Shown: positions 1-8,708, counted from the stretch's first letter. The stretch: DNA of 64,000 nucleotides from Sulfuriferula sp. AH1 (GCF_002162035.1 NZ_CP021138.1:124001-188000); one strand, 5' to 3'. Notes: generated by a model from the letters alone, not told the origin. Program-made: numbers and translations.

Positions 1-1077
1 TCTGTAAAAGTGTTTGGTCCCGATCTGGAAATCCTGCAGGACAAAGCCGACCAGATAGCCTCCATACTGGCCGAAACACCCGGCGCCACTGACGTTGCCG
101 CAATCCAGGTCAGCGGTCAGACCGAACTCAATATCGTCCTCGACCGCGCCAAAATGGGGCGGCTCGGCATCAATGTCGCCGATACCAATAGCGTGATCCA
201 GACGGCGCTTGGGGGGCAGGTGATCAATAATTTCTACGAAGGCGAACGCCGCTTCGACGTCACCCTGCGTCTGGACAAGCGTTATCGGGATGCCGTGGAT
301 GACGTGGCCAATTTGCAGGTAGCGCTGCCCAATGGAGCCGGTACCATTGCATTGGGCGATATTGCCCGCATCTCGGTAAAACAGGGTGCTTCGCGCATCA
401 GTCGCGAAGGCGGCGGCCGCAACGTGTCGGTCAAGTCCAACCTGCTCGGGCGCGATCAGGGCAGCTTCGTTGCTGAAGCGCAGCAGCGGGTGAAGGAGCA
501 GGTCAAACTGCCGCCCGGTTACCATATTACCTGGGGCGGGCAATTCGAAAATCAGCAGCGGGCAATGAAACGCCTGAAGATCATCGTGCCTATCAGTTTA
601 TTCATGATTTTTTCGTTATTGTTCTGGGCGTTCCGCTCGGTGCGCCTCGCCGGTCTGGTGCTGATGATGGTGCCGTTCACGCTGATCGGCGGTATCGCAG
701 GATTAGGTCTGGCTGGCCTGCATCTCTCGGTGTCCGCGGCAGTGGGCTTTATAGCTGTCGCTGGTATTTCGGTGCAGAATGGCGTCATCATGATGGAACA
801 AATCATCGATTTGCTGCGCAACGGCTCTGACATGAGCACTGCGGTGCTGGAAGGCGCAGTACAGCGCCTGCGCCCCATACTGATGACTGCATTGATGGCC
901 GGGCTGGGCTTGTTGCCGGCGGCGTTATCCCATGGCATCGGCTCCGAAACCCAGCGTCCATTCGCAGTGGTTATTGTAGGCGGTATCGTATCCGCGACCC
1001 TGTTTACGCTGTTGCTGTTGCCGCTCGCTTTCCAGCGCGCGGCCATCCCGAAACCTGCAGATAACATTCCTGAGTGA
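1..1077 (+). CDS. RND heavy-metal efflux pump inner-membrane subunit, CusA/CzcA-like (5' truncated)
   Basis: This is the C-terminal part of a proton-driven RND transporter that moves metal cations or related substrates across the inner membrane into a tripartite pump. The reading frame is open from the first base, so the gene starts before the window. About 358 of the roughly 1,030 residues usual for the family are present. The first half is periplasmic porter and docking sequence. The second half carries a run of hydrophobic helices, including the conserved stretch around RPILMTALMAGLGLLPAA and the ETQRPFA motif typical of the CusA/CzcA (HME) group. It ends 7 bp before a response regulator, which suggests one transcript with the two-component system. 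The transported metal cannot be read from this fragment. Confidence 0.9.
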   Translation, partial: SVKVFGPDLEILQDKADQIASILAETPGATDVAAIQVSGQTELNIVLDRAKMGRLGINVADTNSVIQTALGGQVINNFYEGERRFDVTLRLDKRYRDAVDDVANLQVALPNGAGTIALGDIARISVKQGASRISREGGGRNVSVKSNLLGRDQGSFVAEAQQRVKEQVKLPPGYHITWGGQFENQQRAMKRLKIIVPISLFMIFSLLFWAFRSVRLAGLVLMMVPFTLIGGIAGLGLAGLHLSVSAAVGFIAVAGISVQNGVIMMEQIIDLLRNGSDMSTAVLEGAVQRLRPILMTALMAGLGLLPAALSHGIGSETQRPFAVVIVGGIVSATLFTLLLLPLAFQRAAIPKPADNIPE

Positions 1078-1084
1078 GGTGTAA

Positions 1085-1774
1085 ATGCGTGTTCTAATTG
1101 TTGAAGATGACGATCTTTTGGCGGCTGGTCTGGTGCGGGCACTCGATCAGACCGGGTATGCAGTCGATCAGGTAAACAGCGGCGAGCGCGCCGATCTGGC
1201 GCTCAGTTCAGAATCCTACGATCTGGTGGTGCTGGACATCGGTTTGCCCGGTATCGATGGTTTCAGTGTACTCAAGCGCTTGCGCGCCCGCGGCCAGCTA
1301 TGCCCGGTGCTGATACTGACGGCCCGCGATGCCGTTACCGACCGGGTACGCGGTCTGGATCTGGGTGCCGACGACTACATGATCAAGCCTTTCGCATTAA
1401 GCGAATTCGAAGCCAGACTGCGCGCTCTGGTCCGGCGCGGCGCGCAGCTCAATAGCGCGCAGCTGGTTTGCGGCAACCTGATTCTGGATACGCTGGCCCA
1501 TCGGGCCTGGCTGAATCAGACTCCACTGAATTTGACCGCACGCGAGTGGGGCGTGCTCGAATATCTGCTGATGCGGCAAGGTCAGGTATTGAGCAAGGAT
1601 AAAATCCTGCAGGCCGTATGCAGCTGGGATGAAACCATCAGTCCGAATGCCATCGAGGTATACATGTCGCGGCTGCGCAACAAGCTGGAGCCGGCTGGCG
1701 TCAATATCCGCACCATACGCGGATTCGGCTATTTGCTCGAGGCTGACGATGTCCCGCAGCATAGCCCAGTCTAG
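1085..1774 (+). CDS. OmpR/PhoB-family response regulator
   Basis: This is a DNA-binding response regulator of 229 residues. Residues 1-115 form the receiver: acidic pocket EDDD at 7-10, phosphoacceptor Asp51 in the VVLDIGLPG stretch, switch Thr in LILTA, and conserved Lys in MIKPF. Residues 125-220 form a winged-helix output domain ending in IRTIRGFGYLLE. It resembles the QseB/PmrA/TctD group. It follows the RND pump gene and overlaps the start of the sensor kinase by 26 bp, so it probably controls the pump operon in response to a metal or envelope signal. The signal itself is not visible. Confidence 0.93.
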   Translation: MRVLIVEDDDLLAAGLVRALDQTGYAVDQVNSGERADLALSSESYDLVVLDIGLPGIDGFSVLKRLRARGQLCPVLILTARDAVTDRVRGLDLGADDYMIKPFALSEFEARLRALVRRGAQLNSAQLVCGNLILDTLAHRAWLNQTPLNLTAREWGVLEYLLMRQGQVLSKDKILQAVCSWDETISPNAIEVYMSRLRNKLEPAGVNIRTIRGFGYLLEADDVPQHSPV

Positions 1775-3125
1775 TCTGAAGCGATTACTGCTGAGCTGGC
1801 TGCTCGGCCCGTTGCTGGGGTTGCTGGCTGTTGCGTCGGTGGGCGCTTTTTACATTGCCAGAACCTCTGCAACCGATGCCTATGACAGGGCGCTGCTCGA
1901 TCCGATGCAGGCCCTGAGTCAGCACATCGAAACGGTCAATAACCAGCCGATATTGAAAATGTCGCCGGAATCGCTGCATTCGCTGTTCACCGATGCCTAT
2001 GACAGTCTGTATTATCAGCTCGCTACCGATAACGGCCACATCTTTGCGGGCAGCCTGCGCCTTCCTGTCCCGCCGCGCCTGTCTACCAAGCCTCTGTTTT
2101 ATAATGCAATTGTAAATGGACGAAATGTCCGGGTTGCCGCATTGCGCATCCAGCTGGACGACAGCCCGAATTATGTGGTGATCCAGATTGCCGAAACCCT
2201 GACCAAGCGCGATCATAATCTGTATGAAATACTGGCAATCATGATCGCACCGGCGCTGCTGATGGTATTGGCCGCCGTGATTCTGGTATGGTTTGGCATT
2301 AATCGCGGCCTTACGCCGTTACAGAAACTGCAAGCCGATATCGCTGCACGTTCGCTGCGCGATTTGCGCCCTGTGCCGGAAAATCATGCGCCTGAAGAAG
2401 TACGCCCGGTCATTGTTTCCCTTAATACGCTGTTAAATAAGCTGGCTGCCGCGATAGACGGGCAACAGCGGTTTCTCGCCAATGCCGCCCATCAGCTGCG
2501 CACACCGTTGGCCGGACTGCAAACCCAGGTCGAGGTAGCATTGCGTAGCGACATGTCGGATGACTTGCGTGCGACATTTAAGCAGCTGCTGGTTGCAACT
2601 CAGCGCGCCGCTCATCTGGCCAATCAATTGCTCACTTTAGCCCGTGCCGAACCCGGTGCGCTGCATCTGATGTCAATGCAGCATCTGGACCTGGCCAATC
2701 TGATAGAAGATGTTATCGGTCAATGGCTGGGCCGTGCCAATACCAAGCATATCGATCTCGGTTTTGAAATCGCATCAGCGAAATTGTGGGGAGATCCCTT
2801 GCTGGTTGGGGAGCTGATCGCCAATCTGATCGATAATGCTATCCGATATACGCGTGAAGGCGGCTATGTCACCATACGCTGCTATCAGGATACCGGTGCT
2901 GTGCTGGAGGTCGAGGACAACGGAATTGGCATCCCTGAATCCCAGCGGGAAAAGGTGCTGGAACGCTTTTATCGTGTCGACGGCAGCCCTGGCAATGGCT
3001 GCGGACTCGGCCTTGCCATTGTCCAGGAAATCGCCAAACTGCATGAGGCCGAACTTGTCATTACCACTCCGGAACATGGTCGCGGCACCAGAATAATCGT
3101 ACACTTTCCTCAGCAAACAGCCTGA
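1749..3125 (+). CDS. Two-component sensor histidine kinase (QseC/TctE-like)
   Basis: This is a membrane-bound sensor kinase of 458 residues, partner of the overlapping response regulator. The start at 1749 was chosen because it gives a short N-terminus followed directly by a hydrophobic helix (about residues 12-36). A longer frame running back into the regulator gene is unlikely. A second membrane helix lies at about 160-185. The H-box has His248 in NAAHQLRTPLAG. It is followed by the N-box (LIDNAIRYT), the G1 box (EDNGIGIP) and the G2 box (GCGLGLAIV). The N-terminal periplasmic part of about 120 residues looks like the 2CSK_N sensor type. Its ligand is not evident. Confidence 0.92.
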   Translation: MSRSIAQSSLKRLLLSWLLGPLLGLLAVASVGAFYIARTSATDAYDRALLDPMQALSQHIETVNNQPILKMSPESLHSLFTDAYDSLYYQLATDNGHIFAGSLRLPVPPRLSTKPLFYNAIVNGRNVRVAALRIQLDDSPNYVVIQIAETLTKRDHNLYEILAIMIAPALLMVLAAVILVWFGINRGLTPLQKLQADIAARSLRDLRPVPENHAPEEVRPVIVSLNTLLNKLAAAIDGQQRFLANAAHQLRTPLAGLQTQVEVALRSDMSDDLRATFKQLLVATQRAAHLANQLLTLARAEPGALHLMSMQHLDLANLIEDVIGQWLGRANTKHIDLGFEIASAKLWGDPLLVGELIANLIDNAIRYTREGGYVTIRCYQDTGAVLEVEDNGIGIPESQREKVLERFYRVDGSPGNGCGLGLAIVQEIAKLHEAELVITTPEHGRGTRIIVHFPQQTA

Positions 3126-3396
3126 TTCCGGGTTATAAACGCGATAATTTTGCTGTCTTCATGCTTGGTAGTTAATGGCTGCGCATTGAATCCCGCCTAA
3201 CCGGTATGGTATTGTCCGTTTCAGTTAAACTGCCAAATCTCCTTGAAATTCAAGTCTTATGAGCTACCATGAAAGCTCAATTATCAGCACTTACTCCCCA
3301 TTCTCTTTCTATAACGCAATGAACCCGTAAGGGAAGGATCCTTTCCAAGGAGAGAATACCCGCTCAATATTCAGCGTGCTTAAACAGGAGGATCAA

Positions 3397-3699
3397 ATGT
3401 ACAAAATAATTTTTACCGCATTGGTCACGGTGTTTCTTCTTAATGGATGTATCGTCGTTCCTGCGCATCACGATTCGGGCGTGGTAGTTGCACCGGCCTT
3501 GCCGGTGGTAGTAGAGCTGGGTGTCGAGCCATATTACTATTTCAGCGGATATTATTACTATTACCATAACAATCGCTGGAGTTATGCAAATACCCGATCT
3601 GGCCCCTGGCTGGATTTGCCGCCTAATCGATATCCCAAGGAAATCCGTTATAGAGGTCGTGACGATGATCGAGGCAATCGGGGCCATGATCGGGATTAA
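3397..3699 (+). CDS. Small Tyr-rich lipoprotein, function unknown
   Basis: This is a 100-residue predicted lipoprotein. The ATG at 3397 is preceded by a good ribosome-binding site (AGGAGG, six bases upstream), which is better than the GTG at 3376. The signal peptide ends in a lipobox-like LLNGC. The mature part has a run of tyrosines (YYYFSGYYYYYHN) and ends in a charged Arg/Asp-rich tail. Similar short proteins with Tyr-rich centres are found in the envelope of many proteobacteria, with no established role. It precedes a glycine-zipper lipoprotein by 54 bp and may be cotranscribed with it. Confidence 0.7.
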   Translation: MYKIIFTALVTVFLLNGCIVVPAHHDSGVVVAPALPVVVELGVEPYYYFSGYYYYYHNNRWSYANTRSGPWLDLPPNRYPKEIRYRGRDDDRGNRGHDRD

Positions 3700-3753
3700 G
3701 ATGCGGCTTGCCGCGTAGACAACACCCATCCATACAACAAGAGGAGATTTACC

Positions 3754-4197
3754 ATGTCATCGATAACCAAATTGAAAATATTACTCGTGCTATCCATTAC
3801 TTTTGCTTTATCAGCGTGTGACACGACCGGCACACGTTCGGATACTGCCCGTTCTGGTAACGGAGTTATACAGTCTATCGAATTGGTTCAGCAGGGGGGC
3901 GGTATTGCGGGTAGCGGTTACGGCCTGGGGACGGTAGCCGGTGGCGTCGTTGGCGGCATTCTTGGCAATCAGGTTGGCGGTGGTACCGGGAAAACAGTGG
4001 CTACGGTTGGCGGAGCTGCCGCCGGTGCTTATGTGGGGCATCAGCTGGAGAAAGGCAAAACCGGCACGGGCAATGCCTATAAATTTACCATTTATATGAA
4101 TGATGGTTCCTATCAAACATTGACTCGGTCTACATCTGGTAATTTTAAAGTGGGGGATAAGGTACGCATTGAAAATGGTGCACTCTATCGGCAATAG
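3754..4197 (+). CDS. Glycine-zipper 2TM outer-membrane lipoprotein (SlyB/17-kDa antigen-like)
   Basis: This is a 147-residue lipoprotein. The signal peptide ends at a lipobox-like ALSAC. The mature protein has the double glycine zipper GGVVGGILGNQVGGGTG...GAAAGAYVGHQLE (about residues 70-108), characteristic of Rick_17kDa_Anti/SlyB-like proteins that sit in or span the outer membrane. The C-terminal 35 residues form a small beta-domain containing MNDGSYQTLTR. A GAGGAG ribosome-binding site lies eight bases before the start. A strong terminator follows 5 bp after the stop. The family contributes to envelope integrity. The precise role here is unknown. Confidence 0.85.
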   Translation: MSSITKLKILLVLSITFALSACDTTGTRSDTARSGNGVIQSIELVQQGGGIAGSGYGLGTVAGGVVGGILGNQVGGGTGKTVATVGGAAAGAYVGHQLEKGKTGTGNAYKFTIYMNDGSYQTLTRSTSGNFKVGDKVRIENGALYRQ

Positions 4198-4202
4198 CTG
4201 TA

Positions 4203-4238
4203 AAAGCAAAACCCGGAAATAAATCCGGGTTTTGCTTT
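4203..4238. terminator. Rho-independent-type terminator hairpin
   Basis: There is a perfect 15-bp stem (4203-4217 with 4224-4238) and a 6-base loop. Its A-rich and T-rich flanks let it work on both strands. It ends the lipoprotein unit and faces the convergent CsgG operon. Confidence 0.9.
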
Positions 4239-4377
4239 ACGTAATTTTTGATAAATACGTTTTTATAGGTTCTCATCAGGGTCTAGATATCGGTAACGTG
4301 AAATCATATAATTTCTAATTACGATGAACAATTGCTAGTCAGGTTTTTCTCATTTTTTCAGATTTTCCTACATTACC

Positions 4378-5013
4378 TTATGGCATCTTCTTCACCAAAT
4401 AAGGTCCATCTGGGATCGCATTCTGACCAAGCACAAAAACTTGTTGATTAGCTTGTTCCGTAAGCGGCATATAATTTGGAGCCGCGCGAGTAGCCGCAGC
4501 ATTAATCGCAGCCACAATCAGCATCGCCAGAGGCGATCCTGAGTTACTATTTTGCGGGGAATACTGCATGGTTTTATGCTCTTTCCAGATTTCCGTTCCA
4601 TCTTTGCTAACCATTCGGTAATCGAAATCAACAGTCACAGTGGCCGCAATAAATGCATACTGTGCATCCCATCGATTGATGGTTACATAGAGTACAGCGT
4701 CAGCACCAAACAACTTAGCAAGAGACGGGGTTGGCATCATACGAATGCGGTCAGCTTCGTACAAACCTTCTTGTTCCAATACGTATTTAGTCGTGTTAAC
4801 AGGAAACACGTAATAACCTTTTTCTGCAAGCGGTTCTGGCAATGTCGACAGCACATAGTTTGGCGCATCTACATCAAGAGATTTGTTGACCATAGGGACA
4901 ACTAAAATTGATCGCGGTGCCGCGGCATGAAATGCACTCATATCGTACTTGACGGGTTGCGCGACACAACCTGTTAATGATAAGGCCGCGAGTGCTGTAA
5001 TTATTTTTTTCAT
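4378..5013 (-). CDS. DUF799 (GNA1162-like) lipoprotein
   Basis: This is a 211-residue predicted outer-membrane lipoprotein with a lipobox at LTGC (Cys16). The fold region from about residue 34 (ILVVPMVNKSLDVDAP) resembles the DUF799 family, whose best known member is the neisserial surface lipoprotein GNA1162. The sequence alternates strand and helix and ends in a proline/glycine-rich tail. It is the last gene of a four-gene operon and its start overlaps the DUF4810 stop by 4 bp. The grouping with CsgG and DUF4810 is recurrent in proteobacteria. The function is not established, but a role in an outer-membrane lipoprotein assembly is likely. Confidence 0.85.
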   Translation of the reverse strand: MKKIITALAALSLTGCVAQPVKYDMSAFHAAAPRSILVVPMVNKSLDVDAPNYVLSTLPEPLAEKGYYVFPVNTTKYVLEQEGLYEADRIRMMPTPSLAKLFGADAVLYVTINRWDAQYAFIAATVTVDFDYRMVSKDGTEIWKEHKTMQYSPQNSNSGSPLAMLIVAAINAAATRAAPNYMPLTEQANQQVFVLGQNAIPDGPYLVKKMP

Positions 5014-5372
5014 TGAGCAACCTCCGCGCTTGCCTGTTTGCGCCGCTCTAGATTCTTAATCATAGCGTCCATTAACCCTTTGCTTTCTGGCCATGTATCC
5101 CGCTCACGGGTATACATAGCGACTGCCTTATCCGATGAGCCTGACTGTAGATAAAGCGTACCCAACTCAGCAAGCAATCCCGGTGCAATTTTTTGACCGG
5201 TTTTGTCCATTGCTGCAATGTGCTTCTCGAGCCCTACCTTCATTTCTTCCATTTTTGCGGGGTCTTTATATCCTTTGTAGAGCATGGATTCATAACCACC
5301 CCAATTGTACATAGGCTGGGCGGCACACCCACCCAAAACAAGAACCGCAAATGCTAACGCCACAAATCGCAT
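5010..5372 (-). CDS. DUF4810 small lipoprotein
   Basis: This is a 120-residue lipoprotein with a lipobox at LGGC (Cys16). The early mature segment YNWGGYESMLY is characteristic of DUF4810. The rest is helical and resembles a single TPR-like unit (LAELGTLYLQSGSSDKAVAMY). It overlaps the downstream DUF799 gene by 4 bp and lies 10 bp after the PEGA-like gene. This tight packing fits a single lipoprotein complex made with the CsgG-like protein. No catalytic residues are visible, so a structural or assembly role is inferred. Confidence 0.85.
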   Translation of the reverse strand: MRFVALAFAVLVLGGCAAQPMYNWGGYESMLYKGYKDPAKMEEMKVGLEKHIAAMDKTGQKIAPGLLAELGTLYLQSGSSDKAVAMYTRERDTWPESKGLMDAMIKNLERRKQASAEVAQ

Positions 5373-5382
5373 CTTACTTCCT

Positions 5383-5715
5383 TTACTTAACTATAAAAGA
5401 ACGACTCACGCCGTCGCCAAGATATACTTTTTCAGTGAGTAAGACGCCAGTATCTGAAATCACACTAACTATATGAGTGCCTGGCAAAACACGAACTGCC
5501 GATTTTCCATCAATAAAATCTGAAACCACGCCCATATCAAGTCCATCTACAATAACACGTGAACTCTGGGCACGATTTCCATCAGCTTTAAATGAAATTT
5601 GAGGACGCATATCAGACACGCTCTGTTTCTCTGTAGGCATCTGGGTACAACCTTCAGTAAGCATAGAACCGATGAATGCCCCTGTTACCAATAGTAGAGT
5701 TACGCCTTTATTCAT
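5383..5715 (-). CDS. Putative lipoprotein with PEGA-like beta domain
   Basis: This is a 110-residue exported protein. The N-terminal hydrophobic segment ends near TEGC (Cys23), an atypical lipobox with Glu before Gly-Cys, so lipidation is possible but not certain. The C-terminal half (VIVDGLDMGVVSDF, then VRVLPGTHIVSV) has the strand pattern of PEGA-type beta-sandwich domains. Its start overlaps the CsgG-like gene's stop by one base. I do not recognise a family with certainty. Its position between CsgG and DUF4810 suggests that it belongs to the same complex. Confidence 0.7.
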   Translation of the reverse strand: MNKGVTLLLVTGAFIGSMLTEGCTQMPTEKQSVSDMRPQISFKADGNRAQSSRVIVDGLDMGVVSDFIDGKSAVRVLPGTHIVSVISDTGVLLTEKVYLGDGVSRSFIVK

Positions 5716-6713
5716 TATTTACCCCCCTCAGAACGTACCACTAATTGTTCAGGTTTGTATCCGCTAAATGATCCTGAGATCAAAGTTGCTGTTGATCCTT
5801 CATTGAGGTCGTTATCCCCGAAGTTAGAATCAATCCGAATTTTTGCAACCTGACGTCCTGGCAATGTAATCTCTGTTCCTGTTTGAGGAGATTTTATTTT
5901 CTCACCTTGTGTCTGTACGGAGAACGTCATACCTGGTTTAATCCCTTGGCTCTTACCTCCGCCTATATAAACCATTCCGGCATCAGCTTTAAGAATATAA
6001 GTTTGCCAAGGAGTGGCGCTCATTTCTGTCACAAGGCGATTAACTGCCTCAGACACAGCTTGTCGAATTGCCGAATCGTTGAGTGTGCCATCGTAAGCAG
6101 CTTGTGACCCGAATCCGAAAGTAGATGCAGTCTCAGTCGACGACTCACCAGCTCCAGATGTTGCGAAGAAAACATGTCCGGTATTGACATCAACTACACG
6201 TACATCAACTTTGGCAAATGCAACCTGACGTTTGCTCGACGACACGAAACCGGTCTCACCAACAGTTTTACGTCCAAATTCAGTTAAAGAGCCGATGACT
6301 AAAGCATTCACTCCCACCAAATTAAGTTTCGTATCTGTCAATCGGCTTTCTGCCTGCAAACGACCAATATCTGGTCGCTCAAAAACTAAAAACTCCCCCG
6401 ATTCTGTAAGCGCCTTGCTCATCAGATCAGTCACCTGTTTACCTAGCGGATCGTCATGGTTATCATGCAGAAGAGATTGGCCATAATTAGTTTCATTTGT
6501 AATTCGGCCGAGGGCTATCTTACGTTTTAGCTTAGGAACAACCGGTGCTTGTGATATCACAGCCTGCTGTGCCGCTTTCTGACTAGATATTGACTGTGGG
6601 GCTTCTTTTTGTGTCACAGTCGGGGTTTGAATTGCGCAGCCAGAAATTAATACCAAACCTAGCAAGGCCAAAAGTGGGCGTGCAAAATCCGAAGAAAAGC
6701 TATTGGGAAGCAT
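5715..6713 (-). CDS. CsgG/HfaB-family outer-membrane lipoprotein
   Basis: This is a 332-residue lipoprotein with lipobox LISGC (Cys26). The core from about residue 63 (KRKIALGRITNETNYGQ) matches the CsgG/HfaB/curli-assembly family, including the segments GQSLLHD, FVFERPDIGRL and NALVIGSLTEFG. CsgG itself is an oligomeric secretion pore for curli, but no curli subunit genes (csgA, csgB, csgE or csgF) lie nearby. With PEGA-like, DUF4810 and DUF799 partners this is the separate, poorly understood CsgG-type cluster also known from Neisseria. It heads the operon. The 117 bp upstream must hold the promoter, but no clear element stands out. Confidence 0.87.
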   Translation of the reverse strand: MLPNSFSSDFARPLLALLGLVLISGCAIQTPTVTQKEAPQSISSQKAAQQAVISQAPVVPKLKRKIALGRITNETNYGQSLLHDNHDDPLGKQVTDLMSKALTESGEFLVFERPDIGRLQAESRLTDTKLNLVGVNALVIGSLTEFGRKTVGETGFVSSSKRQVAFAKVDVRVVDVNTGHVFFATSGAGESSTETASTFGFGSQAAYDGTLNDSAIRQAVSEAVNRLVTEMSATPWQTYILKADAGMVYIGGGKSQGIKPGMTFSVQTQGEKIKSPQTGTEITLPGRQVAKIRIDSNFGDNDLNEGSTATLISGSFSGYKPEQLVVRSEGGK

Positions 6714-6830
6714 TCAAATTCCTTATGGTTATTGATATTAGCCACTGTGGGGTGATTCGGATAATACATTATTAACTGTAACCACGTCACCGAGTAATAT
6801 ACTTTACCACTCACCCCTCTCATCGAAATC

Positions 6831-6965
6831 TGGACTTCACCCGCTTCAGTAGACACATTATGATGTAGAAACTGAACAGGAGAGAAGCCAATGAGTAGCG
6901 CAAGATATACCGCCGAATTCAAGGCAGAAGCAGTCAAACAAGTCACCGAGCGCGGGCATGGTGTG
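6831..6965 (+). mobile_element. Remnant of the left end of an IS3-family insertion sequence
   Basis: The sequence TGGACTTCACCC at 6831 looks like an IS3-family terminal inverted repeat. It is followed 60 bp later by the first codons of a typical IS3-family OrfA. Similarity stops inside orfA at about 6965. No right end, orfB or target duplication can be found, so this is a deletion relic and not a working element. It fills most of the 344-bp gap between the CsgG operon and the SagB gene. Confidence 0.7.
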
Positions 6966-7073
6966 GTTGTGGATGGTGGCTTGAGATTGTCTGCCGGAAA
7001 GCCTTGTGCTGCCAGCCATGAGGTGAGTGTGGGCAATAGGATCATGGCCGGGTCTTTTCAGGTGCGGGGATAG
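6891..7073 (+). pseudogene. IS3-family transposase OrfA fragment
   Basis: The first 23 or so codons (beginning MSSARYTAEFKAEAVKQV, then TERGHG) are the N-terminus of an IS3-family OrfA helix-turn-helix protein. After about 6965 the frame stays open for another 36 codons but no longer resembles a transposase, and it runs into the end of the opposite-strand SagB gene. A ribosome-binding site (GGAGAG) remains upstream. The fragment cannot encode a functional recombinase. Confidence 0.75.
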
Positions 7074-8692
7074 GGCGGCAGGTTGGCGATGCGCTCGTCA
7101 GTGAGCGGGTAGCCGACGGTAAAGTGGTACATCGACTGGAATGTGGTGTCCTGCAGGCCCAGCAGTTCGTGGCAGGTATCGTCGAAGTAGCAGCCGATGC
7201 CGGTGCCGCGCAGGCTGGCGGCCTCGGCTTGCAGGTACAGCACTTGGCCGAACAGGCCAGCTTCCCAGTACAGTTGCCGGTAGCGCCAGGGGGCGTTGTG
7301 CAGGGCTGTGTCGAATTCAGCCAGAATGGCCAGGGTGAAGGTGCTGTCGGCGGCGATGGCCTGATGGCAGCTGATGGTTCTCAGCGCTTTGCCCAGATTG
7401 GCTTTGGCGAGCAGGTATAACGGCAGTGGTTCGGGGCAGCCGTCGGGCTTGCGCCAGAGGAAATCTGTGCGCATGGTGGCCTGCATTCGCGCTTGGGCGT
7501 CGGCGCTGCGCGGCAGCGCGTAGATGCCGGGCGCGAGGCCGTCGATGCGGTGGACGAACAGTACCGGATGCACGCGCGGTACTTCGTTCCATACATCCCA
7601 GGGCGTACCGGAGTCGGGTAGCAGCGCTGTGAGCATGGTGTAGAAACTGTCGGCATCCTGCGTGAAGCGGGCGTCGAAACGCTGGGCGCTGCGACGCTGG
7701 CGGATCAGGGTGGCTGCCGCCATGCTACAGGTTGATGCCAAGGCGGACGTTTCCGGGCGGTACATTGCAGGCTGCGTTGCCGGTTTGCGGCTGGCGGCGG
7801 CTATGTCGTCTATGATAGGCCAGCGGTACATGGGGTGGGCGTCGAGTATGTTGGCTTGCCCGCGCCAGTCGGTTTGTGTTGAGTTGCGCAGCCAGGATGC
7901 GGTTGTATCCGCGTCCGGTGCAATGGTGATTTCCAGCAGCAGCTCGGCTTCCTCGCGCTCGGCGCGGGGAAAGTTGGCGTCTCTGTCCAGCCCCAGCCAT
8001 TCTGCCAGTTGTTGCTGGCTGACAGCATCGGCGATGCGTACATGCCAGCCCAATACAGCGGCAGCATAGCGCAATGCGCCGATGGCGTGGCCGGTATCGA
8101 GCTGGCAGTAGCGGAATGCGCGTTCGCCGTACTTCCATGCTTCGCGCCAGGTGATCGACGAAATGCCGACCAGCAGGCCGGGCTGTGCGGCAGGTGCGGC
8201 TGCGGTAATGCGGCAGCGCCGTTCCAGCGCATGGTCGCGGCTCAGGTAGTGGTAAACGCCGTCTTCCAGCTCGGAGATATCGCGGCTGATGACATAGGCT
8301 TCGGTCGGGTGCAGGTTGCCGCTGGACGGGTTGCAGCGCACGGCCCAGCGATCGGGGCCGTATTCCTTCCACGCGGACAGGCCGAATGCCAGCTCCAGCA
8401 TGGCGGCGACGTGATCGAGCGTGAGCGGCTGCGCTGCCACAGCGCCGGGTGTATGCAATGCGGCGAAGCTGGCGGTTAATCGATCTGCGATCATCGGCAG
8501 GCGGATGCGCGGTGCGCCGCTGAATTCGCGAAACGGGTTGGGCTGTGCGCTCCAGTCCAGGGTTTCCGGGCCGGCGGCGTAGCGTTCCAGACGGTGTTTG
8601 CTACGCTGGTGATAAGCAACAATCTTGGTCAATGACGAATCCGCACCCGCTGCAGGCTGGGTGCGGCCGATGTCGTCAGGTGTGGCTGTCAT
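7058..8692 (-). CDS. SagB/ThcOx-family (double nitroreductase-fold) oxidoreductase
   Basis: This is a 544-residue flavin-dependent oxidoreductase of the SagB/ThcOx type, with two tandem nitroreductase-like halves (about residues 60-290 and 330-535). Recognisable segments are the early RSKHRLERYA, the FMN-site-like RCNPSSGNLHPTEAYV, and the C-terminal GTGIGCYFDDTCHELLGL. SagB-type enzymes oxidise azolines during peptide toxin maturation, but no YcaO cyclodehydratase or precursor peptide is visible here, so the substrate is unknown. The start at 8692 was chosen because it lies 16 bp after the preceding gene; an upstream Ser/Lys/Arg-rich extension would overlap it. It is the last gene of the three-gene operon facing nifH. 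Confidence 0.8.
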   Translation of the reverse strand: MTATPDDIGRTQPAAGADSSLTKIVAYHQRSKHRLERYAAGPETLDWSAQPNPFREFSGAPRIRLPMIADRLTASFAALHTPGAVAAQPLTLDHVAAMLELAFGLSAWKEYGPDRWAVRCNPSSGNLHPTEAYVISRDISELEDGVYHYLSRDHALERRCRITAAAPAAQPGLLVGISSITWREAWKYGERAFRYCQLDTGHAIGALRYAAAVLGWHVRIADAVSQQQLAEWLGLDRDANFPRAEREEAELLLEITIAPDADTTASWLRNSTQTDWRGQANILDAHPMYRWPIIDDIAAASRKPATQPAMYRPETSALASTCSMAAATLIRQRRSAQRFDARFTQDADSFYTMLTALLPDSGTPWDVWNEVPRVHPVLFVHRIDGLAPGIYALPRSADAQARMQATMRTDFLWRKPDGCPEPLPLYLLAKANLGKALRTISCHQAIAADSTFTLAILAEFDTALHNAPWRYRQLYWEAGLFGQVLYLQAEAASLRGTGIGCYFDDTCHELLGLQDTTFQSMYHFTVGYPLTDERIANLPPYPRT

Positions 8693-8708
8693 GCCTGATG
8701 CACGGCGA

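Noticed and set aside
1629-1748. A 40-codon extension of the histidine kinase into the response-regulator gene
   Set aside because: It is out of frame with and wholly inside the response regulator. The ATG at 1749 gives the normal kinase N-terminus.
6659-7045. A 128-codon minus-strand frame across the IS relic
   Set aside because: Most of it is antisense to the IS3 fragment and intergenic DNA. Only its first 26 or so codons could be a gene remnant, noted as a finding.
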